Shown: in pieces, positions 34,244 through 43,521 of the stretch
How the letters are laid out: every line of letters begins with the position of its first letter
How positions within the stretch are numbered: the stretch's first letter is position 1
From: Modestobacter marinus
GTDB lineage: Bacteria > Actinomycetota > Actinomycetes > Mycobacteriales > Geodermatophilaceae
NCBI RefSeq assembly: GCF_019799945.1
Contig: NZ_JABGCH010000001.1
Coordinates: 1 to 64,000, forward strand
DNA: 64,000 nucleotides
Reading direction: 5' to 3'
The notes under the pieces: generated by a model
Databases searched by the model: none
What the model saw: the letters and a program-made list of their open reading frames with translations, nothing else
Told to the model about the DNA's origin: nothing
Translations under genes and position numbers: made by a program

Positions 34244-35242
34244 TCAGCGGCCGAAGGTCCCGGCCAGCTCCTCAAGCACCGCGTCCAGCGTGGCGGTGGC
34301 GGCGGCCGTCGTCGCCGTCGTCGTCGGAGCGCTCGTCGGCGACGGCGAGCTGTCAACCCCCGGAGCGGACCCGCCGTCGCGGTCGCGGTCCCGACGTCGC
34401 TCGCGGGTCGTCTCCGGTTCCGGCTCCTCGGTGGGCTCGGTGACCTCGGGCTCGGTGACCTCGGGCTCGGTGACCTCGGGCTCCTCGACGTCCGGGACGG
34501 TGAACGCGACGGGGCCCTCGTCGTCCTCGTCGTCCTCGTCGTCCTCGTCGTCGGGCTGCCCGGTGGGCTCGGGGCTGCGGGTGGGCGTCGGGTCGCTGCC
34601 GGACCGGGAACCGGGGGCCGGCGTCGCCTCAGCGGTGCCCGGCGGGTCCGCCGGCGTGGTTCCGGGCGCCGGCGTCCCATCCGTCGCGCCGGGCGCCGTC
34701 GCGCCGGTCGCGGTCGTGGCCGGCGCGGGCGTGCCGGGTGCCGTCGTGGTGCCGCCGGGGACCGGCCAGCCGGGGGTGGTCGCGGCGAGCCACCGGCCGG
34801 CGGTGGAGTCCGGCAGCGACGTGGCGGAGATGAGGTCGGGTGTGGCGTTCAGCGCTGCCGCGCCGACGAGGGCGCCGCCGCGGCTGAGCTCCTCGAGGGT
34901 GGCCGCCGCCTGACTCGGATCGGCCGCGATCTCGGCGGCCACGGCGTCGCTCATGCCCAGCCCGGTCGCGGAGCGCGCGAGCACCGGTGCGGCCGCCATG
35001 CAAAGCAGTGCCCCCGCGGCGATCACGCGCTGCGGTGTCCGGCTCGGCGCCGCCGGTCCGCCCTCGGCGGGAGCGGCGTGCCGCCGTCGCACGGGCGCCG
35101 GAGCGGCGGCGAGGGCGGCGTGCCGGCCCCGCACCGGCTCGGGGAGCGGCGGCGGAAGGACGGCGCGGTGCCGACCGGTGTCCGGCGGTGTCTCGATACG
35201 GCGGTGACGGCCGGTGTCCGGGCCGTGTCCTGCGGCGTGCAA
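34244..35242 (-). CDS. Secreted or anchored low-complexity protein with acidic and EPEVT repeats
   Basis: A 332-residue protein. After a basic N-terminus, a hydrophobic segment (VIAAGALLCMAAAPVLA) near residue 75 could be a signal anchor. A short ordered region follows (MSDAVAAEIAADPSQAAATLEEL), then a Pro/Thr/Ala/Gly-rich stretch, an acidic run DEDDEDDEDDE, three copies of EPEVT, a basic run RERRRDRDRDGG and a Ser/Thr-rich end. This composition is typical of cell-surface stalks. The likely start is TTG at 35242 with AGAGGGGGA upstream. Function unknown. Confidence 0.55.
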   Translation of the reverse strand: MHAAGHGPDTGRHRRIETPPDTGRHRAVLPPPLPEPVRGRHAALAAAPAPVRRRHAAPAEGGPAAPSRTPQRVIAAGALLCMAAAPVLARSATGLGMSDAVAAEIAADPSQAAATLEELSRGGALVGAAALNATPDLISATSLPDSTAGRWLAATTPGWPVPGGTTTAPGTPAPATTATGATAPGATDGTPAPGTTPADPPGTAEATPAPGSRSGSDPTPTRSPEPTGQPDDEDDEDDEDDEGPVAFTVPDVEEPEVTEPEVTEPEVTEPTEEPEPETTRERRRDRDRDGGSAPGVDSSPSPTSAPTTTATTAAATATLDAVLEELAGTFGR

Positions 35243-35696
35243 CGTCCTGCGTCCCCCTCTGGCGGTCGGTCAGCGGACCGACTTCCAGCACGGTAATTCG
35301 CATGGCACTCCGTGCCCAAACGGTTACCGCGTGTCCGGTGCGACACGCCGAGGTCCGACGGCCGAGACGGTGATCGCGTCGAGCGGCGGGTCCCGCTGGC
35401 ACGTTGGCGCGACCCGTGCCTGCGCTGACGTGAGAGGGCGCCACCATCGAGGCCTGCGCTGACGTGAGAAGGGCGCCACCGTGGATGCTGCAGCCGCCGG
35501 AGGTCCCACCAGCGCGGCTGCCTCCCTGACGTGCCCCCACCGACCCCGCCCTCGAACGTGAGGCGCTCCTCGGTGTGGTGGGTCTTCCCTGCGAGGTCCT
35601 CGGCTCGCGCCCCTTGGAAGGGGGCGTTGCGGGATGGTTCGATGGTCCGCGCGCCCGGTCGGGAGCTCGGCGCCAGATCGGTCCAAGGAGTGTCTG
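35243..35696. repeat. Intergenic region with a 34-base-period direct repeat
   Basis: This 454-base gap between divergent genes must hold promoters for both. It contains a direct repeat of about 28 bases at 35418-35445 and 35452-35480 that differs by one inserted A; the shared core is GCCTGCGCTGACGTGAGA followed by GGGCGCCACC. The repeat could be a regulator site or an intergenic repeat family. A somewhat lower-GC patch with CAAACGGTTACCGCG lies near 35318-35332. No gene is seen. Confidence 0.5.
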
Positions 35697-36644
35697 ATGC
35701 GCAGTGGCGCGGTCGTGACGGTGGTGATCCCGACCCACAACCGTCCTCAGCTGCTGCGGCGCACGCTGGACTCGGTGCTCAACCAGGAGGACGTGCCGGT
35801 CGAGGTCGTGATCGTCGACGACGGGGGCGCGGCGCGCGCCTCGGACGCTCTCGACGGACAGGGGCTCCAGCACGTCCGCGTCATCCGGCACGAGCGCAGC
35901 AAAGGGGTCTCGGCGGCGCGGAACGCCGGCCTCGCCACCGTGGGCACACCGTGGGTCGCCTTCGTCGACGACGACGACCTGTGGGCCCCGCGGAAGCTGG
36001 CCGCCCAGCTGGACGCCCTGGCCGCCACGCCGGCGGCGCGCTGGAGCTGCGTCGACGCCGCGCACGTCGACGCCGACCTGCGGGTGCTGTTGTACAACCG
36101 GGTCTCGAGCCCCGAGGACGTGCACACGAACCTCACCCGGGGGAACGCCGTTCCGGGCGGGGGATCCGGGGTCCTGGTCGACAGCGAGCTGGCCCGCGAG
36201 GTGGGCGGCTTCGACGAGGACATCTCGATCCTGGCCGACTGGGACTTCAACCTGCGGCTGAGCAGCCGGTCGCCCGTGGCCCCGGTACGGGAACTCCTGG
36301 TCGCCTACTTCGTGCACATCGACTCCATGTACCACAACCCGACTGGCGTGCTGCGCGAGCTCCGCTACCTCGAGCGAAAGCACTCCGCGATGCCCGACGG
36401 CCGGTCGTTCCACTTCGAACGGGGCCCCTGGTACACGAACCTGGGCATCATGTCCCACCGCACGGGCGACAACCGGGGTGCGGTGGCCTTCTTGGCGAGG
36501 GCGGTGCCCTACACCGCGACGGTCCCGACGCTCCGGGAGATGCACGCCAGCCTGCCCAGAGTCTTCCGCCGGCGGCCACCGTCCTGGCCCGCCGACGTGA
36601 AGCTGACCAGTTGGCTCCAGCGCTACGCGGGCTCCCTGAGCTGA
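35697..36644 (+). CDS. Glycosyltransferase family 2 protein
   Basis: A 315-residue GT-A fold glycosyltransferase. The N-terminal nucleotide-sugar region VVTVVIPTHNRPQLLRRTL is followed by VVIVDDGG near residue 40 and the metal-binding DXD-type run FVDDDDLW near 88. A downstream acidic motif in FDEDISILADWDFNLRL near 180 fits the catalytic base region. The ATG at 35697 has AAGGAG six bases upstream. It begins the large polysaccharide region and lies ahead of an ABC exporter pair. Sugar donor unknown. Confidence 0.88.
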   Translation: MRSGAVVTVVIPTHNRPQLLRRTLDSVLNQEDVPVEVVIVDDGGAARASDALDGQGLQHVRVIRHERSKGVSAARNAGLATVGTPWVAFVDDDDLWAPRKLAAQLDALAATPAARWSCVDAAHVDADLRVLLYNRVSSPEDVHTNLTRGNAVPGGGSGVLVDSELAREVGGFDEDISILADWDFNLRLSSRSPVAPVRELLVAYFVHIDSMYHNPTGVLRELRYLERKHSAMPDGRSFHFERGPWYTNLGIMSHRTGDNRGAVAFLARAVPYTATVPTLREMHASLPRVFRRRPPSWPADVKLTSWLQRYAGSLS

Positions 36645-37037
36645 CGCTGCTCCGGATCGGTGATCTCCGGGGAGGGGGCAGCGCGGCGGTCGCGCAACCT
36701 CCGGCCCCACGCGCACGTCGTGGGCAGGTCGTGGACCCCGGTGTCGCTTCGCGCCGGGCTCGCCACGCCGGCCACGTCGACGTGGCACGGGGCGATGGTG
36801 ACGACAGCCAGGTCGTCGTCACGGCGGGGGAGCCGGGGCGCCGGTCGCGCACTGGGAACCTGTGGACGGGCTACTTGCCCGACTGATCGGAGTGTGCGGA
36901 GAATCGGCCTCCGCCCCGGTGGTCTGCGGACGGTGCGGATCGAGGAGGAGGGTCCGTCCGAGGGAGCGGAGTCCTGCGTTTCCGATCTGTGCGGGTCGAC
37001 GGCGTGCTGACCCTGTGCGGCGACCTGAAGGGCAGCG
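36645..37037. promoter_or_regulatory. Non-coding region upstream of the ABC exporter, with a 16-bp palindrome
   Basis: No convincing gene occupies these 393 bases. GCCACGTCGACGTGGC at 36771-36786 is a perfect 16-base palindrome and a good candidate for a dimeric regulator site controlling the downstream wzm-wzt genes. The exporter's ribosome site GAAGGG precedes its ATG at 37038. Confidence 0.45.
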
Positions 37038-37958
37038 ATGCCTGCTGAGGAAGTGGCGCCCACGGTCGATGGCGTCCCGGCCCGCTCACAGCCCGAGAGG
37101 CGACCGAGCGGTCCGACGACCACGCCTGCCGACGAGCACGTTCAGCAGTGGACCGAGAACACGCCCCGGGGAACGCGCCAGGAGCGACCCTGGACGACCC
37201 TGTGGCGATCCCGGGAACTGATCGGCTACTTCGCGCTGCGCGACATCAGGCTCCGCTATCGCCAGGCGTTCCTCGGGGTCGTGTGGGTCCTCGCACAGCC
37301 CGTGGCGAGTGTCGCGGTGTTCACGGTCGTCTTCAGCCAACTGGCCGGGGTCAGCAGCCAGGGAGTGCCCTACCCGGTGTTCGCGCTGGTGGGCATGGTC
37401 ACCTGGACGTACTTCTCCAGCGCCGTCCTCCTGGGCAGCAGCGTCCTGGTGAACAACGCCAACCTCATCAGCAAGGTCTACTTCCCTCGCATCGCCGCAC
37501 CGACGGCCGTCTTGCTGCCGCCCGGGCTGGACCTCGCAGTGTCCCTGGTCCTGGTGGCTGCTGCCTGCGTCGTCTACGGCGTCGAGCCGACGCTGCACCT
37601 GCTGGCCGTGCCCGCGTGGCTCCTCCTGCTCGGCGCCACCGCGTTCGGCATGTCGCTGTGGCTGTCGGCACTCAACGTCAGGTACCGGGACGTGCAGCAG
37701 GCGGTGGCGCCGGTGCTGCAGGTGTGGTTCTTCGCCAGCCCGGTGGCCTACCCACCCACGTTGCTCGAGGGGTGGCACGAGCTGGTCTACGCGGTCAACC
37801 CGATGGCGGGCGCGATCGCGCTCGGGCGCTGGTCGTTGGTGGGTGCCCCCTGGCCGGGCTGGTCGCTGGCGGTGTCCGCGACGTCGGCTGTCCTGGTCCT
37901 CGTGGGAGGGCTCGTCTACTTCGGCCGGGCCCAACGGTCCTTCGCCGACGTGATCTGA
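37038..37958 (+). CDS. wzm: ABC transporter permease, polysaccharide export (Wzm/TagG type)
   Basis: A 306-residue ABC-2 family permease. A hydrophilic N-terminus of about 65 residues ends in the amphipathic gate-helix region RELIGYFALRDIRLRYRQAF, followed by six hydrophobic segments. The sequence FLGVVWVLAQPVASVAVFTVVF and the later FGMSLWLSALNVRYRDVQ are typical of O-antigen and teichoic-acid exporters. With the ATPase directly downstream it moves a completed lipid-linked glycan across the membrane. The stop TGA is followed immediately by the GTG of the next gene. Confidence 0.9.
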   Translation: MPAEEVAPTVDGVPARSQPERRPSGPTTTPADEHVQQWTENTPRGTRQERPWTTLWRSRELIGYFALRDIRLRYRQAFLGVVWVLAQPVASVAVFTVVFSQLAGVSSQGVPYPVFALVGMVTWTYFSSAVLLGSSVLVNNANLISKVYFPRIAAPTAVLLPPGLDLAVSLVLVAAACVVYGVEPTLHLLAVPAWLLLLGATAFGMSLWLSALNVRYRDVQQAVAPVLQVWFFASPVAYPPTLLEGWHELVYAVNPMAGAIALGRWSLVGAPWPGWSLAVSATSAVLVLVGGLVYFGRAQRSFADVI

Positions 37959-39152
37959 GTGGATCGCATCCAGTTCGACCGGGTGAGCAAGCGGTACGTG
38001 CTCGGGGAGCGCCGGAACGCACGGGAGGCGCTGATCGCAGCCGCCCGGAGTGCGGTCCGGCTGCGTCGCGAGGGTGCAAAGGAGCTCTGGTCGCTGCGCG
38101 ATGTCAGCTTCACCGTCGCAGACGGTGAGTCCGTGGGCATCGTCGGTCGAAACGGTGCCGGCAAGAGCACCATCCTCAAGATCCTCACCGGTATCACCGT
38201 CCCCACGCAGGGCACCTCGCGCACCCGCGGCCGGGTGGCGGCGCTGCTGGAGGTCGGCTCCGGGTTCCACCCGGAGCTGACGGGCCGCGAGAACGTCTAT
38301 CTCAACGGGGCGATCCTGGGGATGTCCCGCCGGGCCATCACCCGGGCCTTCGACAGCATCGTCGACTTCTCGGGCGTCGAGCGGTTCCTGGACACGCCGG
38401 TCAAGCGGTACTCCAGCGGCATGTACCTGCGGCTGGCCTTCGCGGTGGCAGCCCATCTGGAGCCGGACGTCCTGGTGGTGGACGAGATCCTGGCGGTGGG
38501 GGACGCCGAGTTCCAGCGCAGGTGCGTGGGACGGATGGCCGAGGCCGAGCGAGAAGGCAGGACCGTGGTGTTCGTCAGCCACGACCTCGGCGCCCTGACG
38601 CGGTTGTGCGGGCGGGCGATGTGGATCGAGGCGGGTCAGCTGCGCGCCGAGGGGGCAACCCGGGACGTCCTCCGCGAGTACCTCTCGTCGGGGCTGCGCG
38701 CACCGGACGGCGAGGCCCTGATCCGCTCGGGCGCCCTGACCGTGAGCAGCGTGCGGGTTCAGGCCCCCAACGACCCGCAGGTCACCGCGCTCCTGCGAGA
38801 GGACGGCGTCCGGGTTGAGGTGGACTTCGAGCTCGCTGAGAAGATCCCCGGGCTCGACCTCGCGCTGTACGTCACCACGCAGGGCGGCATCCGGGTCGTC
38901 GACGAGGTCCTGAGCGACCGAGGGCCACGGCCGCTCTCCGCCGGCCGGCACCGTGCGGCTCTGACCATCCCCCCGGTCCTCAACGTCGGGGACTTCACCG
39001 TCGGCATCTGGTTCGGTACGGCCCACGAGGAACTGATCCACGAACCGGCCGCGGCGTCCTTCGTCCTGCACGGCAGCGACCAGGACCGTCCCGAGCGGCT
39101 GCTCGTCCTGGACCTCCCGCTCGACGTCCGGGACCTCAGCGATCCGAGCTGA
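37959..39152 (+). CDS. wzt: ABC transporter ATPase, polysaccharide export (Wzt type) with C-terminal domain
   Basis: A 397-residue ATPase. The nucleotide-binding domain has Walker A GRNGAGKST near residue 68, the signature KRYSSGMYLRLAFAVAAH near 152, Walker B DVLVVDE near 174 and the switch His in VFVSHD near 210. Residues about 250-397 form a beta-rich Wzt C-terminal domain (DLALYVTTQGG, TIPPVLNVGDFTVGIWF), which in other systems binds the capped non-reducing end of the exported O-antigen. It starts directly after the permease stop and its 3' end overlaps the convergent GT2 gene by 17 bases. Confidence 0.9.
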   Translation: MDRIQFDRVSKRYVLGERRNAREALIAAARSAVRLRREGAKELWSLRDVSFTVADGESVGIVGRNGAGKSTILKILTGITVPTQGTSRTRGRVAALLEVGSGFHPELTGRENVYLNGAILGMSRRAITRAFDSIVDFSGVERFLDTPVKRYSSGMYLRLAFAVAAHLEPDVLVVDEILAVGDAEFQRRCVGRMAEAEREGRTVVFVSHDLGALTRLCGRAMWIEAGQLRAEGATRDVLREYLSSGLRAPDGEALIRSGALTVSSVRVQAPNDPQVTALLREDGVRVEVDFELAEKIPGLDLALYVTTQGGIRVVDEVLSDRGPRPLSAGRHRAALTIPPVLNVGDFTVGIWFGTAHEELIHEPAAASFVLHGSDQDRPERLLVLDLPLDVRDLSDPS

Positions 39153-40752
39153 GCGGCTTGTTGGCGCGCACGGCGATCAGCATGGGGAACTGGGGGTCGA
39201 CGACCTCCAGTTCGTGCGAGCGCAGCTCGGGAAGGCCGATGCCCTCCAGGAAGGCGACGCTGGTCAGGACGTTGCCATAGGACCTCACCTCGACGTTCTC
39301 GGCGCCGAACTCCTCGCCCATGAGGCGCGAGGCCGAGAGAGGGGTCAAGGCCCAGTACCAGGTGGCGGCCCATTCATCGGCACCGATCGGGCTGATGCCC
39401 GGGAAGGTGGCCAGCAGGACACCGCCGGGACGGAGGATGCGGTGCAGGGTCCGCGCGGCCGCCGGCAGGTCGTACACCATCTGCAGCACCTGGGTGAGGA
39501 CGACGCAGTCGAAGGCATCCGACGGCAGGCCCGGTGCGTCCGCCAGGTCCGCGACGAACGTGGTCTCCGGGAACCCGCCGCGCACGTTGAGCACGTCCGC
39601 ATGCGTCACCCGGTCGCCGCCGAACCGCCGGGTGTACTCCGCATCCCCGACCTCGAGCACGCGCCCGGCGATGACCGGGGAGTTCTCCTGCAGGAACCGC
39701 TCGATGTAGAACCGGTCGATCGGGCCTCCGCGGTCGTACCCGAAGGCTCGGCTCAGCGGCTCGACGTGGCGCAGCGAGCCCATGCGCACCGGAGCCATCG
39801 AGCGAGCCCTGCGCCGCACGCCTCGGAGGACCCACATGACCCGCTCTGGCAGCCGTCGCACCACCCCGGCTCGGACGCGGCTCCACCGGTAGGAGCCGCT
39901 CCGTTCGTACGGGGCCATGGCGGCCTCCAGCGCTGCTCGGAGTTCCGGGTCGTCACCCGTCGGCGTGGTCGGCAGGTATGTCTCGAGCCACCGGAGGAAG
40001 CGCTCCATGCTCGCGTTGGGGGAGGACGGGTGGTATGTCCCGTCCCGCATCGCCCTGGCGCTGGTCGACCCGGGGTGCTGTCGGTAGTAGGCGGTCCTGC
40101 TGCCGCTGATGACCGCCGGCGCCGTGGTGTGCACCGTCGCCAGCAGTGCCTGGTCCTCGAACATCGTGGTGAAACGTCCGTCGACCCGCCAGGCCTCGGG
40201 GAGGAGCGAACGGCGGATCAACAGGCTGCAGGTCGGGGTGCAGTAGGCGCCGCGACGCAGGATCGCGGTCAGCATCCCCGGGGGGCTCACGACGGTCCCC
40301 GAGGGCCATGGAGTGGGGAGCCAGCGATCGGTGGCCGTGGGGTCGTCCCAGGTGAACCAGTCGAACGCCTGGCCGCAGACGAGTCCCGCTTCGGGGTGGC
40401 TCCTCAGGAGCGCGACCTCGTGGGCGAGGTGCTCGGGGGCCCAGACGTCGTCCGCGTCGAGGAACGCGACGAGCTCGCCGGTAGCGGCGGCGAGGCCGAG
40501 GTCCCGGGTGGCGGCTGTCCCCCGGTGCGCGTGCCCGCGGTGCTCCAGGTACCGGACCCTCGATGGCTGCTGGGCCGCCCACCGCTGGGCGATGGCCGTG
40601 CTCGCCGGCGCGGACCCGTCATCGCAGAGCAGGAGTTCGACGTCGGCGTGGGTCTGTGCCAGGACGCTGGCGATGGCGTCGTCGAAGTAGTCCACGGCAT
40701 CCCAGAAGGGCATCACCACCGACACCACGGGGGACGGCTCGGCCACGGTCAT
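39136..40752 (-). CDS. Glycosyltransferase family 2 fused to a SAM-dependent methyltransferase
   Basis: A 538-residue bifunctional protein. Residues about 1-290 are a GT2 domain: VVSVVMPFWDAVDYFDDAI, LLLCDDGSAP and the DXD run FLDADDVW. Residues about 340-538 are a class I methyltransferase-like domain: ENSPVIAGRVLEVGDAEY, DAFDCVVLTQVLQMVYDL and RILRPGGVLLATFPG. The methyltransferase half resembles those that methylate sugars or cap chains. A GT-methyltransferase fusion beside a Wzt with a C-terminal domain suggests modification or termination of the exported chain. It overlaps the deacetylase gene upstream by four bases. Confidence 0.87.
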   Translation of the reverse strand: MTVAEPSPVVSVVMPFWDAVDYFDDAIASVLAQTHADVELLLCDDGSAPASTAIAQRWAAQQPSRVRYLEHRGHAHRGTAATRDLGLAAATGELVAFLDADDVWAPEHLAHEVALLRSHPEAGLVCGQAFDWFTWDDPTATDRWLPTPWPSGTVVSPPGMLTAILRRGAYCTPTCSLLIRRSLLPEAWRVDGRFTTMFEDQALLATVHTTAPAVISGSRTAYYRQHPGSTSARAMRDGTYHPSSPNASMERFLRWLETYLPTTPTGDDPELRAALEAAMAPYERSGSYRWSRVRAGVVRRLPERVMWVLRGVRRRARSMAPVRMGSLRHVEPLSRAFGYDRGGPIDRFYIERFLQENSPVIAGRVLEVGDAEYTRRFGGDRVTHADVLNVRGGFPETTFVADLADAPGLPSDAFDCVVLTQVLQMVYDLPAAARTLHRILRPGGVLLATFPGISPIGADEWAATWYWALTPLSASRLMGEEFGAENVEVRSYGNVLTSVAFLEGIGLPELRSHELEVVDPQFPMLIAVRANKPLSSDR

Positions 40753-41435
40753 CCCGGCAGGGTGGTGAGCTCGAGGCCACGCGACCGGATGCTCTCCACG
40801 ATCACCGGGAGCGCGTCGATGGTGGCGCTGCGATCCCTGGCCGCTGGGTCCCAGGGTTGCTCCACCCAGTCGTGGAGGAGCACCACGTCTCCTGAGTCCG
40901 CTCCGCCGGCCACGGACACGATCGCGTCGACGGTCACACCGGCCTGCCAGTCACCCGGGTCCACGGACCACAGCCACGGGGACAGGCAGCGCTCCCTCAT
41001 CACGGCGGCGGTGCCGAGGCTCAGGTAGCCGTAGGGAGGGCGGAACAGAGAAACGTCTGCCGAGACGACGTCCTCGATCGAACGCCGCCCCTCGCGGTAC
41101 TCACGTCTGAGGAGGATGGGTGACGTGTGGTCGTCCGCCGGGTGCGACAGGCTGTGCGAGCCGATGACGTGGCCTTCGGCGAGAGCGCGGCGGACGATCT
41201 CGGGGTGGGACCGGGCGTTGAGTCCGACGCAGAAGAAGGTCGCCTGGACGCCGAGTGCCGCGAGCTGGTCGAGCACCCGCGTCGTGGACTCGGGGTGGGG
41301 GCCGTCGTCGAACGTCAGGGCCACGGTCCCGTCGGGGACCCGGCGGTGGACACCGGCGAGCCGTTCGGGCACGGATCCCCACGCGTGCTGAACGCCTCTC
41401 CGAGCTCTCGCGGCCATTGCCCTCGGGCTGTACAC
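40749..41435 (-). CDS. Polysaccharide deacetylase (carbohydrate esterase family 4)
   Basis: A 228-residue NodB-fold deacetylase. The motifs are complete: TFDDGPHP (base and metal Asp) near residue 41, SHSLSHP (metal His) near 92, RPPYGYLSLG near 128, DWQAG near 160 and VVLLHDW near 180. No clear signal peptide is present, so it may act in the cytoplasm or be anchored otherwise. GGAGG lies just upstream of the GTG at 41435; an ATG at 41417 is the alternative. It probably removes N-acetyl groups from a glycan or glycolipid made by the neighbouring enzymes. Confidence 0.85.
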   Translation of the reverse strand: MYSPRAMAARARRGVQHAWGSVPERLAGVHRRVPDGTVALTFDDGPHPESTTRVLDQLAALGVQATFFCVGLNARSHPEIVRRALAEGHVIGSHSLSHPADDHTSPILLRREYREGRRSIEDVVSADVSLFRPPYGYLSLGTAAVMRERCLSPWLWSVDPGDWQAGVTVDAIVSVAGGADSGDVVLLHDWVEQPWDPAARDRSATIDALPVIVESIRSRGLELTTLPG

Positions 41436-41729
41436 ATGCGCCTCCAGGATGCCCTGAGCGGCGGACGATACCGCCCACCGCCGGCGGGCAGCGGTGTCAC
41501 CACGTCGGCACGAGCCTGTGCCCACCGGCGCGCGGGGACGGACCCGGGACACGGGTGCTCTGGCCTGAGCCCGTGCCGCACGGGTGCGCAGCGACCTGCC
41601 GGACAGCCATCAGGCCCGTGGACGGACAGGGTCGAGGGCGAGCGACCATCTGGCGGTCCACACCCGTGCTCTTCTACCGTGCCCGGGGACGGGGGCCGAC
41701 CCCTCCATGCCTGGGAAGGGACGACGTCC

Positions 41730-43049
41730 ATGAGGATCTCCGTCATCGGTTGCGGTTACCTGGGTGCGGTCCACGCGGCGTCGATGGCCGAGTTGGGGCA
41801 CGAGGTGGTCGGGGTCGACGTCGACCGGCCGAAGGTCGAGGCCCTGCAGCAGGCGAGGGCCCCGTTCTACGAGCCGGGGTTCGAGGCGCTGCTGGGCCGG
41901 GCGCTGGCCTCGGGGCGGCTGCGGTTCAGCGCCGACGTCAGCGACGCCGCCGGATCGGTGGTCCACTTCCTCTGCGTCGGCACGCCGCAGAAGCGCGGGG
42001 AGTACGCCGCGGACCTCCGGTACGTGGAGGCTGCGGTCGAGTCCCTCCTGCAGGTGCTGGCCCCCGGCGACCTCGTGGTCGGGAAGTCGACGGTGCCGGT
42101 GGGGACGGCGGCCAGGCTCGCGGAGCTGGTGACCGGAAAGGTCCCCGGCGCGATGCTCGCCTGGAACCCGGAGTTCCTCCGCGAGGGCTACGCGGTGGCC
42201 GACACCCTGCACCCCGACCGGCTGGTCTACGGCCTGTCCGCCGAGCCCGAGGGGGAGACCGCCCGGGCGCTGCTGGACCAGGTGTACGCCCCGATCGTGG
42301 CCGCCGGCACCCCGCAGGTGATCACCGACTACGCCACCGCGGAGATGGTGAAGACCGCGGCCAACTCCTTCCTGGCCACCAAGATCTCCTTCATCAACGC
42401 CATGGCCGAGCTGTGCGAGGCCACCGGCGCCGACGTCAAGCAGCTCGCCGACGCGATCGGGCACGACGACCGGATCGGCCGCAAGTTCCTCAACGCCGGA
42501 CTCGGCTTCGGCGGGGGCTGCCTGCCCAAGGACATCCGGGCGTTCATGGCCCGCGCCGGCGAGCTGGGCGCGGACCAGGCGCTGACCTTCCTGCGCGAGG
42601 TCGACAACATCAACATGCGCCGGCGGATCCGGATGGTGGAGCTGGCCCGCGAGGTCTGCGACGGTTCCCTGCTCGGCAAGCGGGTCGCGGTGCTGGGGGC
42701 GGCGTTCAAGCCCGAGAGCGACGACATCCGTGACTCCCCGGCGCTCAACGTCGCCGCCCAGCTGCAGCTGCAGGGTGCCGTCGTCCTCGTCACCGACCCC
42801 GCCGCGCTGGACAACTCCCGCCGCGAGTGGCCGCACCTGGACTTCGCCGAGACGCCGGAGGAGGCCGCGGACCGGGCCGACGCCGTCCTGCTGCTGACCG
42901 AGTGGCAGCAGTACCTCGAGCTCGACCCCGTCGCCTTCGGGCGGGTCGTGCGCCAGAAGCGCGTGCTCGACGGTCGCAACGCCCTGAGCCGCCAGCAGTG
43001 GATCGCGGCCGGCTGGTCGTACCGGGCTCTGGGGCGTCGGGGGACCTGA
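41730..43049 (+). CDS. ugd: UDP-glucose 6-dehydrogenase
   Basis: A 439-residue NAD-dependent enzyme that oxidises UDP-glucose to UDP-glucuronate in two steps. The N-terminal Rossmann motif is VIGCGYLGAVHA, the conserved Thr/Pro/Lys region is KSTVPVGT near residue 113, EFLREG lies near 148, and the catalytic cysteine is in LGFGGGCLPKD near 260. The C-terminal UDP-binding domain has AAFKPESDDIRDSPAL near 325. GGGAAGGG precedes the ATG at 41730. It supplies a uronic acid to the polymer and fits the epimerase gene at 45773. Confidence 0.92.
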   Translation: MRISVIGCGYLGAVHAASMAELGHEVVGVDVDRPKVEALQQARAPFYEPGFEALLGRALASGRLRFSADVSDAAGSVVHFLCVGTPQKRGEYAADLRYVEAAVESLLQVLAPGDLVVGKSTVPVGTAARLAELVTGKVPGAMLAWNPEFLREGYAVADTLHPDRLVYGLSAEPEGETARALLDQVYAPIVAAGTPQVITDYATAEMVKTAANSFLATKISFINAMAELCEATGADVKQLADAIGHDDRIGRKFLNAGLGFGGGCLPKDIRAFMARAGELGADQALTFLREVDNINMRRRIRMVELAREVCDGSLLGKRVAVLGAAFKPESDDIRDSPALNVAAQLQLQGAVVLVTDPAALDNSRREWPHLDFAETPEEAADRADAVLLLTEWQQYLELDPVAFGRVVRQKRVLDGRNALSRQQWIAAGWSYRALGRRGT

Positions 43050-43521
43050 CGGCGTCAGGCCAGTCGGCCCCGTGCTCTGCCGCTCACACCCACGACGACC
43101 CCGCTCACACCCACGACGACCCCCTCGACGCGCCCAGCACCGTGATGCCTGACGCGAGCAGCGATCGCCGGGTTCCACCAGTCCGTCGGACCCCCGTCCG
43201 GGTCCGCCGCCGGGCGCCGCGTGCGGCGTCGGACACGGGGGGACCAACAGGGAGCGACACCTCGCCTGATCGTCCTGCAATAGCCCATCGGAATGGTGCA
43301 GATTGACGATCGATCAGCTTGTTGATCAATGTGAGCGGAATGCAATCCACCGCGTTTCGCCACGAATCGTCCCGAGACATCGACGACCTGTGCATGGTGA
43401 CGCGAGAATTGACAATTAGTGAACAATGGGGGACCGATGGGCCTGTTCCGTGTCGCCCGTCTGCTCTAACTTCCGCAGAGCAGGCCGGGCACGTTGGCGT
43501 GTCGCTGAGCAGGGGGGCGTC
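43050..43521. promoter_or_regulatory. Low-GC regulatory region with a 21-bp tandem repeat
   Basis: The gap between ugd and the kinase gene contains two perfect 21-base copies at 43080-43100 and 43101-43121 (core CTCACACCCACGACGACC). From about 43275 to 43440 the GC content drops clearly below the surroundings, with TTGACGATCGATCAGCTTG, a GATCA...TGATC inverted repeat, and TTGACAATTAG near 43409. This looks like a promoter and control region for the kinase-regulator operon. No gene is seen. Confidence 0.5.

Noticed and set aside
43080-43121. CRISPR array at the 21-bp repeat
   Set aside because: There are only two adjacent copies, with no spacers and no cas genes.
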